This document shows positions 1 through 6,060 of a stretch of DNA of 6,668 nucleotides, piece after piece. Each line of letters starts with the position of its first letter. Position 1 is the first letter of the stretch. Source of the DNA: SHZT01 sp945889655 (lineage in GTDB: Bacteria > Gemmatimonadota > Gemmatimonadetes > Gemmatimonadales > GWC2-71-9); NCBI GenBank assembly GCA_945889655.1, contig CAMDCH010000149.1:1-6668 (forward strand), in the 5' to 3' direction. The notes beneath the pieces are model-generated. The model made no database searches and was not told the origin of the DNA. It saw only the letters and a list, made by a program, of their open reading frames with translations. A program made the translations under genes and the position numbers.

Positions 1-18
1 CCCCCCCCCCCCCCCCCC
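1..18. repeat. Homopolymer C run at the window edge
   Basis: The first 18 bases are all C, followed by A and then a short stretch before the stop codon of the last gene of the transport operon. A run of this length at the very edge of a sequence is typical of a contig end or a poly-G read artefact. It could also be a real slippery tract or terminator-distal sequence. On the minus strand it is a G run starting six bases beyond the permease stop. Confidence 0.8.
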
Positions 19-24
19 ACCCGC

Positions 25-1188
25 CTAGCCTTGAGCTCGCAACGTATCGACGACTTTCTGCTTCGCTGCCCGCCGCGCCGGGAAAAACCCGCCCAGCACG
101 CCCATCACCACCGAGAATACGAGCCCGGACAGCAGCAGTCCCGGGGTGACCCGGAACGCAAACGCCACCTCGCTGAACGAATTCCAGTTCGTGGTACTGG
201 TCACGAGCCCGTTGATCGGAAGGGCCAGCAACGCACCGATGATGCCGCCGATCAGTGCGATCAGGATGGTCTCGAACAGAAATGACCCCATGACGGTCCT
301 CGGCTTGAAGCCGAGCGTCAGCAGCACGCCGATCTCCGGCGCCCGGGAGGCGATGGCCGCGTACATCGTGTTCACCGCGCCGAACACCGCCCCGATGGCC
401 ATCACGCTGGAAATGAAGACCGCGATGAACTTGAGCACCCCGGCCAGCAGCTTCGACTGCCCCTCGTAGTAGACGATCTCGCGTTCCGCGTCCACCTGGA
501 TCCTGCCATCAGTCTCCAGCGATTTCTTCACGCCGTCGAACGCGGAAGGATCCTTCATCCGGAATGTGACCGTCTGAAACACCTCGCCACGGAACACCGG
601 CATGAACTGCTCGTTCTCGCCCCAGACCTCGGACTCGAAGGACGAGCCCTCCGCGGTAAAGTGGCCCACCACCGTCCAGTCACGGCCGCCGAAGTTCAGC
701 TTGTCGCCGATGGCAGTGTTGGGGAACGTGCTCACCATTGTCTTTCCGACCATCACCTCTGGGGCCCCGGGAGTGAACATGCGGCCCGCGGTGATCGTGA
801 TCCCCTTGCGCACCTTGAGCGCGATCGGGTTGATCCCCCGGATCACCATGTTGGCCTGCCCGCCATTGCGCCGGGTCATGCCCACCACCACGAAAATCTC
901 GTTGCTGACCAGCGGCCTCCCGGTCTCGTCGGTGGCCACGAACGGCATGGTCGCGATGACCGCGGCGGAATTCCGGTCGATGCCGCTGTTCATCTCCGTC
1001 TGCGCTCCCTTGCGGAGGATGAGGACGTTGTCGGACGATCCCGTGCGCACCAGGGCGGCCTGGAATCCGTTGGACAGCGCCATCATCGCAATGAACACCG
1101 CTACGACCACGCCCATGCCGAGGGCGGTGGTGGCGGTCGAGACCGGCCGCTGCCGCAGTGACCGGAGGTTGTAGATCAGCGGGATCAT
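25..1188 (-). CDS. ABC transporter permease, FtsX/MacB type (second permease of the operon)
   Basis: An inner-membrane permease of 387 residues, probably half of the membrane channel of a MacB- or Lol-like exporter. It shows the family layout: a transmembrane helix at about 18-40, a large periplasmic domain at about 41-250 (MacB-PCD type), then three helices at about 252-280, 301-329 and 349-370. The segment SRAPEIGVLLTLGFKPRTV (281-299) is the usual cytosolic coupling segment of FtsX-domain proteins, and the C-terminus (FFPARRAAKQKVVDTLRAQG) is typical. I chose the ATG at 1188 over an in-frame ATG at 1236: the shorter form starts with the family-like MIPLIYNLRSLRQRP, has GGAGGG four bases upstream and overlaps the previous stop as ATGA. 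The longer form would add 16 Gly/Pro-rich residues inside the upstream gene. It lies last in the operon and resembles its neighbour permease only in fold, so the two probably form a heterodimer. Substrate unknown. Confidence 0.9.
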   Translation of the reverse strand: MIPLIYNLRSLRQRPVSTATTALGMGVVVAVFIAMMALSNGFQAALVRTGSSDNVLILRKGAQTEMNSGIDRNSAAVIATMPFVATDETGRPLVSNEIFVVVGMTRRNGGQANMVIRGINPIALKVRKGITITAGRMFTPGAPEVMVGKTMVSTFPNTAIGDKLNFGGRDWTVVGHFTAEGSSFESEVWGENEQFMPVFRGEVFQTVTFRMKDPSAFDGVKKSLETDGRIQVDAEREIVYYEGQSKLLAGVLKFIAVFISSVMAIGAVFGAVNTMYAAIASRAPEIGVLLTLGFKPRTVMGSFLFETILIALIGGIIGALLALPINGLVTSTTNWNSFSEVAFAFRVTPGLLLSGLVFSVVMGVLGGFFPARRAAKQKVVDTLRAQG

Positions 1189-2324
1189 GCCACCCTCCGC
1201 AACGCTTCGACCACCGGGAGCCGGGCTCCCTGCCATGCCGGGATCAGGCCGCTGACCAGGCCCAGCCCGAGCGCGATCGCGAACCCGATCACGAGCGTGC
1301 TCCTCTCGACCCTGAACCCGGGCAGGAAGGCGTCCAGCGCATGGGTGTTGTTGAACAGCCCATAGGCGGCGAACAGCCCGAGCGCACCGCCGATGACCGT
1401 GATCGCCACCGCCTCGGATATCACGATCCCGAAGATCACGCCGTCCTGGAAGCCGATCGTCTTCAGCACCCCGATCTCACCGATCCGCTCGCGCGCCGCC
1501 ATCATCATCGTGTTGGCCGAGACGAACAGGATCGCGAAGAACACCGCCGTCCCGATCGCCCGCATGAGGAACGCCACGTTGCCCCACATGCTCACGAAAC
1601 TCGCACCAAAAGCCTTCTCGGTCTGGGTCTTGGTGGGTGTCTGCGAGTTCTCGAATGCCGCGTCTACCCGCTGCGAGACCTCCGCCGCCTGTGCCGGGTC
1701 CTTCAGCTCGATGACGAACCAGCCTGGCTCGGCGCGCCGGTTGGTCCCCTCGTAGAGGTAGTCGTACCGGAAATAGAAATTCTGGTCCCCGAAGGCGGCG
1801 TCGGGGGGCGTGTAAACGGCGCGGATCACGAACTCCCAGTCACCCGGGTAGATCGAGCCCTTGAGTGTCACGTTCTGCCCGAGCTTCCAGCCGAATTTCT
1901 CCATCAGGCCCTTGCCCACGATGGCCGCTTTCCGTTCGGACAGGAACGCCGCCCGCTGGTCGTCGGATATCTGGATCTCCGGGTATTGCGCCAGGTAGAC
2001 CTCGTCGATTGCGAAGTTCGCGAAGAAGTCGTTGGGCCGGTCGCCATAGATGCCGCCGAACCAGTCGGCCCACCCGACACTCTTGATCCCGTCCATGGCC
2101 TGGAGCCGCGGCAGCTGCGACGCCCGGACCGGGAAGGTGAGCCCTGTCTTGTTCAGTACCACCAGCCGTGATTCGCTGCCCACCTCGCCAGCCTTGTCGA
2201 GTGTGGTCAGCACCGAGCGCAGCGTGGAAAACAGGAAGAAGGCCAGCACCACCGACAGCAGGGTCAGCGTCGTGCGCAGCTTGTTGCGCCCGAGGTTGGC
2301 GAGAACGAGGCGGAAGAATTTCAT
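1185..2324 (-). CDS. ABC transporter permease, FtsX/MacB type (first permease of the operon)
   Basis: An inner-membrane permease of 379 residues. The N-terminus MKFFRLVLANLGRNKLRTTL is the classic start of this family: a short amphipathic stretch, then a first helix at about 17-36. A periplasmic domain fills about 40-245, followed by helices at about 249-276, 293-325 and 343-364. The coupling segment AARERIGEIGVLKTIGFQDG (276-295) matches the FtsX-domain consensus, where the short cytosolic loop contacts the ATPase. The C-terminus ends in the usual IPAWQGARLPVVEALRRVA. Its start codon overlaps the ATPase stop (ATGA, 2321-2324), and its own stop overlaps the next permease start (ATGA, 1185-1188), so all three products are probably translated in step. 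The periplasmic domain differs from that of the second permease. The transported substrate cannot be told; macrolide, lipoprotein or peptide export are family possibilities. Confidence 0.92.
   Translation of the reverse strand: MKFFRLVLANLGRNKLRTTLTLLSVVLAFFLFSTLRSVLTTLDKAGEVGSESRLVVLNKTGLTFPVRASQLPRLQAMDGIKSVGWADWFGGIYGDRPNDFFANFAIDEVYLAQYPEIQISDDQRAAFLSERKAAIVGKGLMEKFGWKLGQNVTLKGSIYPGDWEFVIRAVYTPPDAAFGDQNFYFRYDYLYEGTNRRAEPGWFVIELKDPAQAAEVSQRVDAAFENSQTPTKTQTEKAFGASFVSMWGNVAFLMRAIGTAVFFAILFVSANTMMMAARERIGEIGVLKTIGFQDGVIFGIVISEAVAITVIGGALGLFAAYGLFNNTHALDAFLPGFRVERSTLVIGFAIALGLGLVSGLIPAWQGARLPVVEALRRVA
1193..1198 (-). promoter_or_regulatory. Shine-Dalgarno of the second permease
   Basis: The minus strand reads GGAGGG, then four bases, then the ATG at 1188. 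It lies inside the 3' end of the upstream permease gene. It decides the start at 1188 rather than the in-frame ATG at 1236. Confidence 0.65.
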
Positions 2325-2992
2325 CGCGTGAAGACTCCCTTATCGAGGTGCATCGTGGCGTGGGCGCGCTCCGCGGCCTTGGCGTCGTGCGTCACCATCA
2401 CGATGGTCTTCGAGAATTCCTTGTTCAGCCGCTGCAGCAGCACCAGGATCTCCTCCGCGGACTTCGCGTCGAGATCACCGGTGGGCTCGTCCGCGAGCAG
2501 CATGGTGGGATCAGACACGATCGCCCGCGCGATACCCACCCGCTGCTGCTGGCCGCCGGAGAGCTGGCGGGGGAAATGCTCCGCCCGGTCGCTCAGGCTC
2601 ACGATCTCGAGCGATGCCAGGACATGTTCCCGGCGCGCGGACTTCGAGAGGTTCGTGAGCAGCAGCGGCAGCTCCACGTTCTGGAACGCCGTCAGCACGG
2701 GGAGCAGGTTGTAGAACTGGAAGACGAACCCGACATGACGCGCCCGCCACGCGGCGAGCTGTTTCCCGTTCATCCGGGTGACTTCGTCGCCGTCCACCAC
2801 GATCCGGCCGGACGTCGGCGTATCGAGCCCCGCCAGCAGGTTGAGGAGCGTGCTCTTGCCGCTCCCCGACGGTCCCATGAGGGCGAGAAACTCCCCCTTC
2901 GCGATGTCCATGTTGACCCCCGACAACACCGGGATCAGCTGTGTGTCGCGCTTGTATGTCTTGGTGACCTCGCGAATCTCGACCAGCGCCAT
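2321..2992 (-). CDS. ABC transporter ATP-binding protein, LolD/MacB-ATPase type
   Basis: The cytosolic ATPase that powers the permease pair by binding and hydrolysing ATP. All nucleotide-binding motifs are intact in 223 residues: Walker A GPSGSGKST (40-48), Q-loop FVFQFYNLLP with Gln at 92, signature LSGGQQQR (144-151), Walker B TMLLADEP (163-170) with catalytic Glu 169, D-loop TGDLD (171-175) and H-loop His 202 (VTHD). The QFYNLLPVLTAFQNVELPL stretch and the LADEPTGDLD form are hallmarks of the LolD/MacB/FtsE subgroup that pairs with FtsX-domain permeases. The length matches stand-alone LolD-type ATPases (about 220-235), not fused MacB (about 650). The start at 2992 has a perfect AAGGAG eight bases upstream. 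It sits 24 bases after the adaptor gene and overlaps the first permease by four bases. The family is certain, the substrate is not. Confidence 0.97.
   Translation of the reverse strand: MALVEIREVTKTYKRDTQLIPVLSGVNMDIAKGEFLALMGPSGSGKSTLLNLLAGLDTPTSGRIVVDGDEVTRMNGKQLAAWRARHVGFVFQFYNLLPVLTAFQNVELPLLLTNLSKSARREHVLASLEIVSLSDRAEHFPRQLSGGQQQRVGIARAIVSDPTMLLADEPTGDLDAKSAEEILVLLQRLNKEFSKTIVMVTHDAKAAERAHATMHLDKGVFTR
2335..2341 (-). promoter_or_regulatory. Shine-Dalgarno of the first permease
   Basis: The minus strand reads AAGGGAG with a ten-base spacer to the ATG at 2324, inside the end of the ATPase gene. The spacing is long, so termination-reinitiation through the ATGA overlap may contribute. Confidence 0.5.
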
Positions 2993-3000
2993 TGCACCTG

Positions 3001-3006
3001 CTCCTT
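3001..3006 (-). promoter_or_regulatory. Shine-Dalgarno of the ABC ATPase
   Basis: A perfect AAGGAG on the minus strand, eight bases before the ATG at 2992, within the 24-base gap after the adaptor stop. It is the strongest ribosome binding site in the window. Confidence 0.85.
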
Positions 3007-3016
3007 GTGGTTGGGT

Positions 3017-4249
3017 CTACGAGCCTACCGGCCCAATCGTGACCGCCTTGCCTTCTTCCAGCGCCGCGGACTGCGCCGTGACCACCTGCTCGCCGCCCGA
3101 GAGGCCGGAGCGGATCTCCCGTCGTCCGCCCGAGACCGGCGCGGCGGTCACCACCTGGCGCACGGCCTTGCCGGCCCGCACGATCCAGACGACCGACTGG
3201 CCCCCTTCTTCCTTTACGGCGGCGGAAGGCACGAAGATGCGCGCCGGCGCCGCCGTATCTGCCGCCCCGGCCTGCTCCAGGAACTCCACCCGCGCCGCCA
3301 TCTCCGTCATGATCTTGGGGTCCACGTCCAGGATGGCCACCTTGACCATGACCGTCGCCCGCTGGCGGTCCGCGGTCGGAACGATCTGGCGGACGGCCCC
3401 TCGATAGGATGTGTCGGGGTAGGCGTCAAGGATGATGCGAGAAGGCTGGTTCTGTTTGATCTGGGCGATGTAGGACTCGTTGACGTCCACCTCGACCTCG
3501 AGCGTCTTGAGGTCGGCCATGGTCACCACCGCGCCGCGGGTCAGGCCGCCACCCACGGACGGTGCCACCACCTCGCCCACTTCGGCGTCCTTGCGAAGCA
3601 CGGTCCCATCGAAGGGCGCCCGGATATTGGTGTTCTCGAGGGTCACCTTGGCCATGTTCAGGTTCGCTTCGGCCGACTGGTAGAACGCGCGCCCTGATTC
3701 CACCCGCGCTTCCTGGGCGGCGAGCTGTGACACCGTCTGCTCGGACTGCTGGCTCGAGATGAGGTTCCGCGAGAGCAGATCCTTTGCCCGCGTCACGTCC
3801 CGCTGGAGCTGGTCGCGGGTCGTTTCGGCCTCCACCAGGCTGGCGCGTGCCTGCGCCAGCTGACCCTCTGCCTGCGCCACCTGGGCGGCATAGTCATCGT
3901 GCTCGAGGCGGGCGATGATCTGGCCCTTGGTAACGCGGGACCCCTCGGTCACATCGAGAAACTCCAGGCGTCCCGCGAACCTGGAGGAGACCGACGCCTT
4001 CGTCCGCGCGACCACGTAGCCATTCGCCGTGATCCCCGCGGTCGCGGCCCCGTTTCCGCCCGTGACCTCCGCCGAGGCTACCTGCACGGTTACGCCTCCG
4101 GCCTGCTTGAGGAAGACTATGGCCCCGACCACCAGCACCACGGCCACGCCGCCGATGATCAGCGAGAACTTCAGCGCGCGCGACATCTCAGGACTGGGAG
4201 CGTCGCGGTCGATGCGCAGGCGACTCAGATCGTGTGATCCACCACTCAT
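3017..4249 (-). CDS. Periplasmic adaptor (membrane fusion protein), HlyD/MacA-type
   Basis: An inner-membrane-anchored adaptor of 410 residues that would link the permeases to an outer-membrane channel of the TolC kind. A cytosolic tail (1-27) is followed by one transmembrane helix at about 28-48. The periplasmic part has the expected order: first lipoyl half-motif (about 84-118, with GRLEFLDVTEGSRVTKGQII), an alpha-helical coiled-coil hairpin rich in Ala, Gln and Glu (about 116-205), second lipoyl half-motif (TNIRAPFDGTVLRKDAEVGE, 207-226), a beta-barrel region (about 245-325) and a membrane-proximal domain (about 338-410). The hairpin is of medium length, as in MacA-like and RND-type adaptors. 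It is the first gene of the minus-strand operon, 24 bases before the ATPase. No good Shine-Dalgarno precedes the ATG at 4249. The alternative Met 22 has none either, and the longer form is kept because the acidic/basic tail LSRLRIDRDAP looks like a real conserved leader. The exporter's outer-membrane partner must lie elsewhere. Confidence 0.93.
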   Translation of the reverse strand: MSGGSHDLSRLRIDRDAPSPEMSRALKFSLIIGGVAVVLVVGAIVFLKQAGGVTVQVASAEVTGGNGAATAGITANGYVVARTKASVSSRFAGRLEFLDVTEGSRVTKGQIIARLEHDDYAAQVAQAEGQLAQARASLVEAETTRDQLQRDVTRAKDLLSRNLISSQQSEQTVSQLAAQEARVESGRAFYQSAEANLNMAKVTLENTNIRAPFDGTVLRKDAEVGEVVAPSVGGGLTRGAVVTMADLKTLEVEVDVNESYIAQIKQNQPSRIILDAYPDTSYRGAVRQIVPTADRQRATVMVKVAILDVDPKIMTEMAARVEFLEQAGAADTAAPARIFVPSAAVKEEGGQSVVWIVRAGKAVRQVVTAAPVSGGRREIRSGLSGGEQVVTAQSAALEEGKAVTIGPVGS

Positions 4250-4309
4250 GCCGGTCTCGGGATTCTTTCGGTTACGGGCTGACTACGGCCTGGCGGCCCG
4301 CGCGTTTCA

Positions 4310-4333
4310 CTATTAGTCGCGGTAGCCGTTCAA
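4310..4333 (-). promoter_or_regulatory. Possible promoter region of the transport operon
   Basis: The most AT-rich part of the divergent gap lies at about 4308-4340. On the minus strand it offers TTGAAC (4333-4328) and TAATAG (4315-4310), close to -35 and -10 boxes, but only 12 bases apart instead of about 17. It would leave a leader of roughly 55-60 bases before the adaptor ATG. The location is sensible; the exact boxes are a weak guess. Confidence 0.3.
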
Positions 4334-4374
4334 AATTCGACAGGAAGATAGCCGCAGGTTCCAGCGGGCGGGAA

Positions 4375-4398
4375 CACCGTAACACCACCTTTACGGTG
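4375..4398. repeat. Perfect inverted repeat, possible operator, in the divergent intergenic region
   Basis: CACCGTAA (4375-4382) and TTACGGTG (4391-4398) are exact reverse complements separated by eight bases. The two arms have centres 16 bases apart, between one and two DNA turns, so a dimeric repressor could bind. The repeat lies 43 bases before the glycosyltransferase ATG and about 125 bases upstream of the adaptor ATG, so it would most directly affect the plus-strand promoter. No regulator gene is present next to it. It could instead form an RNA hairpin if transcription started further upstream. Confidence 0.45.
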
Positions 4399-4427
4399 CG
4401 GGGCTGCCCGTTTCTCGCGGGGCCGGG

Positions 4428-4433
4428 TATCAT
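4428..4433 (+). promoter_or_regulatory. -10-like element just before the glycosyltransferase start (leaderless candidate)
   Basis: TATCAT differs from the TATAAT consensus at one base and fits the TANNNT pattern. Only eight bases separate it from the ATG at 4442, so transcription would start on or within a base or two of the start codon. No purine-rich ribosome binding site precedes this ATG. No convincing -35 box is seen about 17 bases upstream (TGCCCG). This arrangement is what leaderless mRNAs look like in several bacterial phyla. Confidence 0.4.
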
Positions 4434-4441
4434 GCCAAGAC

Positions 4442-5257
4442 ATGATCTACATCTGTGTTCCGTCCCATAATGCGGCGCTGACCGTAGGCCTGGTGCTCTG
4501 GAAGGTCCGCCAGGTCTTCGGGGAGTTCACGCGCGAGTACCACTTTCTCGTCGCCGATGACGGCTCCACCGACGTGACCCGCGAGGTGCTGGAGCCGTAC
4601 CAGCGCGCGCTCCCCATGTCACTGATCCGCCACGAACAGCGGCTCGGGTACACCGCGAGCGTCGAGGCCCTTTTCCGCGAAGCCCTGAACCGCACCGACC
4701 GCCCCAAGCGGGACATCGCTGTCGCCATGCACGCGGACTTCACAGTGTCGCCGGTCGCCCTCCCCGACATCGTACGCGCCATGGAGTCCGGTGCCGATCT
4801 CGTCGTGGCCGAAACCGTGGACCCCGACGCCACGTTCGGGATGCGGATGGTCCGGCGCTGGACACCTTGGCTCCTCCGCCCAGGCATCAACGTGCCGGGC
4901 GTGCAGGATTTTCTCTCCGGCGTCTGCGCCATCCGCCTGGCGACGCTGCGTTATTGCCTCAAGGATTCCGGCGCCCTGGTGGAGTCGAAGGGTGTGGGTG
5001 CCTGGCCCGAGCTGATAGCACGGGTGGCCGCAGTGGCGAGGCAGATCTCGGTCGTCACGGTTGCGCCACCGGAGCACAAACTGGCGCCGACGGCGGTGAT
5101 GACACCCTTCGCCCTGGCCAAGGAGCTGTACCGTACCGGCAAGCGCGTGCGCATACCGGCGCCTACCGTCGAGGTGCGCCGGCCATCCGAGACGCCGCGG
5201 CCGGCCGAGAGCGAAAAGCCGGCTGAAGAACCCGACGCGGCCGAGGTCGAGGCGTGA
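4442..5257 (+). CDS. Glycosyltransferase family 2 protein, dolichol/polyprenyl-phosphate mannose synthase-like
   Basis: A probably cytosolic GT-A fold sugar transferase of 271 residues. The N-terminal strand MIYICVPSHNAA and the nucleotide-binding DDGSTD (39-44) are standard family 2 marks, followed by HEQRLGYTASVEALFREAL (64-82), which matches the usual N-x-G-x-x-x-A segment in position. The metal-binding DXD position reads MHADF (96-100), so the first Asp is replaced by His. GVQDFLSGVCAIRL (153-166) resembles the SGFRxxxR motif of polyprenyl-phosphate mannose synthases. There are no transmembrane helices. The last 35 residues are rich in Pro, Glu and Ala and likely disordered. Donor and acceptor are unknown; a lipid-linked sugar is the best guess. 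It begins the plus-strand unit and overlaps the DUF3108 gene by four bases (GTGA). No ribosome binding site is visible at the start, but no other in-frame start fits the family N-terminus. Confidence 0.88.
   Translation: MIYICVPSHNAALTVGLVLWKVRQVFGEFTREYHFLVADDGSTDVTREVLEPYQRALPMSLIRHEQRLGYTASVEALFREALNRTDRPKRDIAVAMHADFTVSPVALPDIVRAMESGADLVVAETVDPDATFGMRMVRRWTPWLLRPGINVPGVQDFLSGVCAIRLATLRYCLKDSGALVESKGVGAWPELIARVAAVARQISVVTVAPPEHKLAPTAVMTPFALAKELYRTGKRVRIPAPTVEVRRPSETPRPAESEKPAEEPDAAEVEA
5243..5246 (+). promoter_or_regulatory. Shine-Dalgarno of the DUF3108 gene
   Basis: GAGG lies seven bases before the GTG at 5254, inside the end of the glycosyltransferase gene. It supports GTG as the start, since no ATG is placed to give the signal peptide. 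Confidence 0.5.
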
Positions 5258-6012
5258 TCCGCCGGTTCGCAGTCCTGGTGCTCGGGGTAGCCGCGGGCAC
5301 GCTCGGACCGCGCCTGGCCGCGCAGCCTCGAGCCGCGCACCCGCTCTTCCGGGTCGGCGAGAAGCTGCTCTACGAGGTGCGCTGGGGATTCGTGGCACTG
5401 GGTACGGCTGAGATGCAGGTCGTGGGAATCGATACCATCCGCGGCGAGGCCGCGGCTCACGTGCAGATCCGCATCCGGGGGTCCAACTATCTGTACCGGA
5501 TGGACAACCGGATGGATTCCTGGATCGCCCTCAGGGACACGACCTCCCGGCGATTCACGCAGGATAACAACGAGAACGGCAAACAGCGGCACGCCTGGTA
5601 CGACATTTTCCCGGACTCGGGCTACTACCGCGAGAAGGGTGTCGACTCCCTCCGGCCCACGGTCAAGCAGCCGCTGGATGACGCCTCATTCTTCTACTAC
5701 CTGCGCACGCTCGTGCTGGAACCGGGAAAGCGCTATGACATCGCGCGCTATTTCCGGCCGGATCGCAATCCCGTCACCATCGACACCATATCCATCGACA
5801 CCCTGGATGTCCCGGCAGGGAAGTTTCCGTCCCTGGTTTTCCAGCCGATCATCAAGGGTGGAGGCATCCTGAAGGAGACGTCGGAAGCGCGCATGTGGCT
5901 GAGCAACGATGACCGCAGGATCATGGTACAGCTCAAGTCCAAGTTCCCGCTGGTGGGTTACCTGACCATGCGACTCTACAAGATCGAAGGACCCGCGCCT
6001 TCGAAGAAATGA
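5254..6012 (+). CDS. Secreted DUF3108 domain protein
   Basis: A predicted periplasmic protein of 252 residues with a GTG start. The N-terminus MIRRFAVLVLGVAAGTLGPR is a short Sec signal peptide; LAAQ at 21-24 gives a likely cleavage after Ala 23. The mature part is a beta-rich DUF3108 domain. It shows the opening FRVGEKLLYEVRWGFVALG (32-50), the central FFYYLRTLVLEPGKRY (146-161), the DVPAGKFPSLVFQP segment (185-198) and the closing SEARMWLSNDDRRIMVQLKS (210-229), with a final strand near 233-242. There is no lipobox cysteine. The biochemical role of DUF3108 is not established; members are periplasmic or outer-envelope associated in diderm bacteria. Translational coupling to the glycosyltransferase (GTGA overlap, GAGG upstream) suggests that the two work on the same envelope glycan or lipid, which is inference. 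A strong hairpin follows the stop by one base. Confidence 0.88.
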   Translation: MIRRFAVLVLGVAAGTLGPRLAAQPRAAHPLFRVGEKLLYEVRWGFVALGTAEMQVVGIDTIRGEAAAHVQIRIRGSNYLYRMDNRMDSWIALRDTTSRRFTQDNNENGKQRHAWYDIFPDSGYYREKGVDSLRPTVKQPLDDASFFYYLRTLVLEPGKRYDIARYFRPDRNPVTIDTISIDTLDVPAGKFPSLVFQPIIKGGGILKETSEARMWLSNDDRRIMVQLKSKFPLVGYLTMRLYKIEGPAPSKK

Positions 6013-6013
6013 A

Positions 6014-6036
6014 ACGGGGCCCTCATCGGGCCCCGT
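6014..6036. terminator. Strong GC hairpin after the DUF3108 gene, possible bidirectional terminator
   Basis: ACGGGGCCC (6014-6022) pairs perfectly with GGGCCCCGT (6028-6036) around the loop TCATC: nine base pairs, mostly G-C. It starts one base after the DUF3108 stop. On the plus strand the sequence after the stem is GGCTTACCTTG, poor in T, so it is not a textbook intrinsic terminator. On the minus strand the stem is followed by TTCATTTCTTC, a better U-rich tail. It may end plus-strand transcripts by another route, protect the 3' end, or block transcription coming from the right. Confidence 0.65.
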
Positions 6037-6060
6037 GGCTTACCTTGCGAGCCCGCGCTG

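Noticed and set aside
1189..1236. An upstream in-frame ATG for the second permease
   Set aside because: It would add a Gly/Pro/Ser leader inside the preceding gene. The ATG at 1188 has GGAGGG and an ATGA overlap, and the typical family N-terminus starts there.
1158..2171. A 337-codon plus-strand frame opposite the first permease
   Set aside because: Low-complexity Arg/Asp/His/Pro composition, antisense to a clear membrane protein, no ribosome binding site considered convincing.
2168..3697. A 509-codon open frame on the plus strand across the ATPase and adaptor genes
   Set aside because: The product is rich in Arg, His and Asp with no recognisable domain. It lies antisense to two genes with complete motifs and is explained by high GC and few stop codons in that frame.
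4619..5398. A minus-strand frame of 259 codons opposite the glycosyltransferase and DUF3108 genes
   Set aside because: Arg/Gly/Ala/Pro-rich shadow translation; both opposite-strand genes have clear family motifs.
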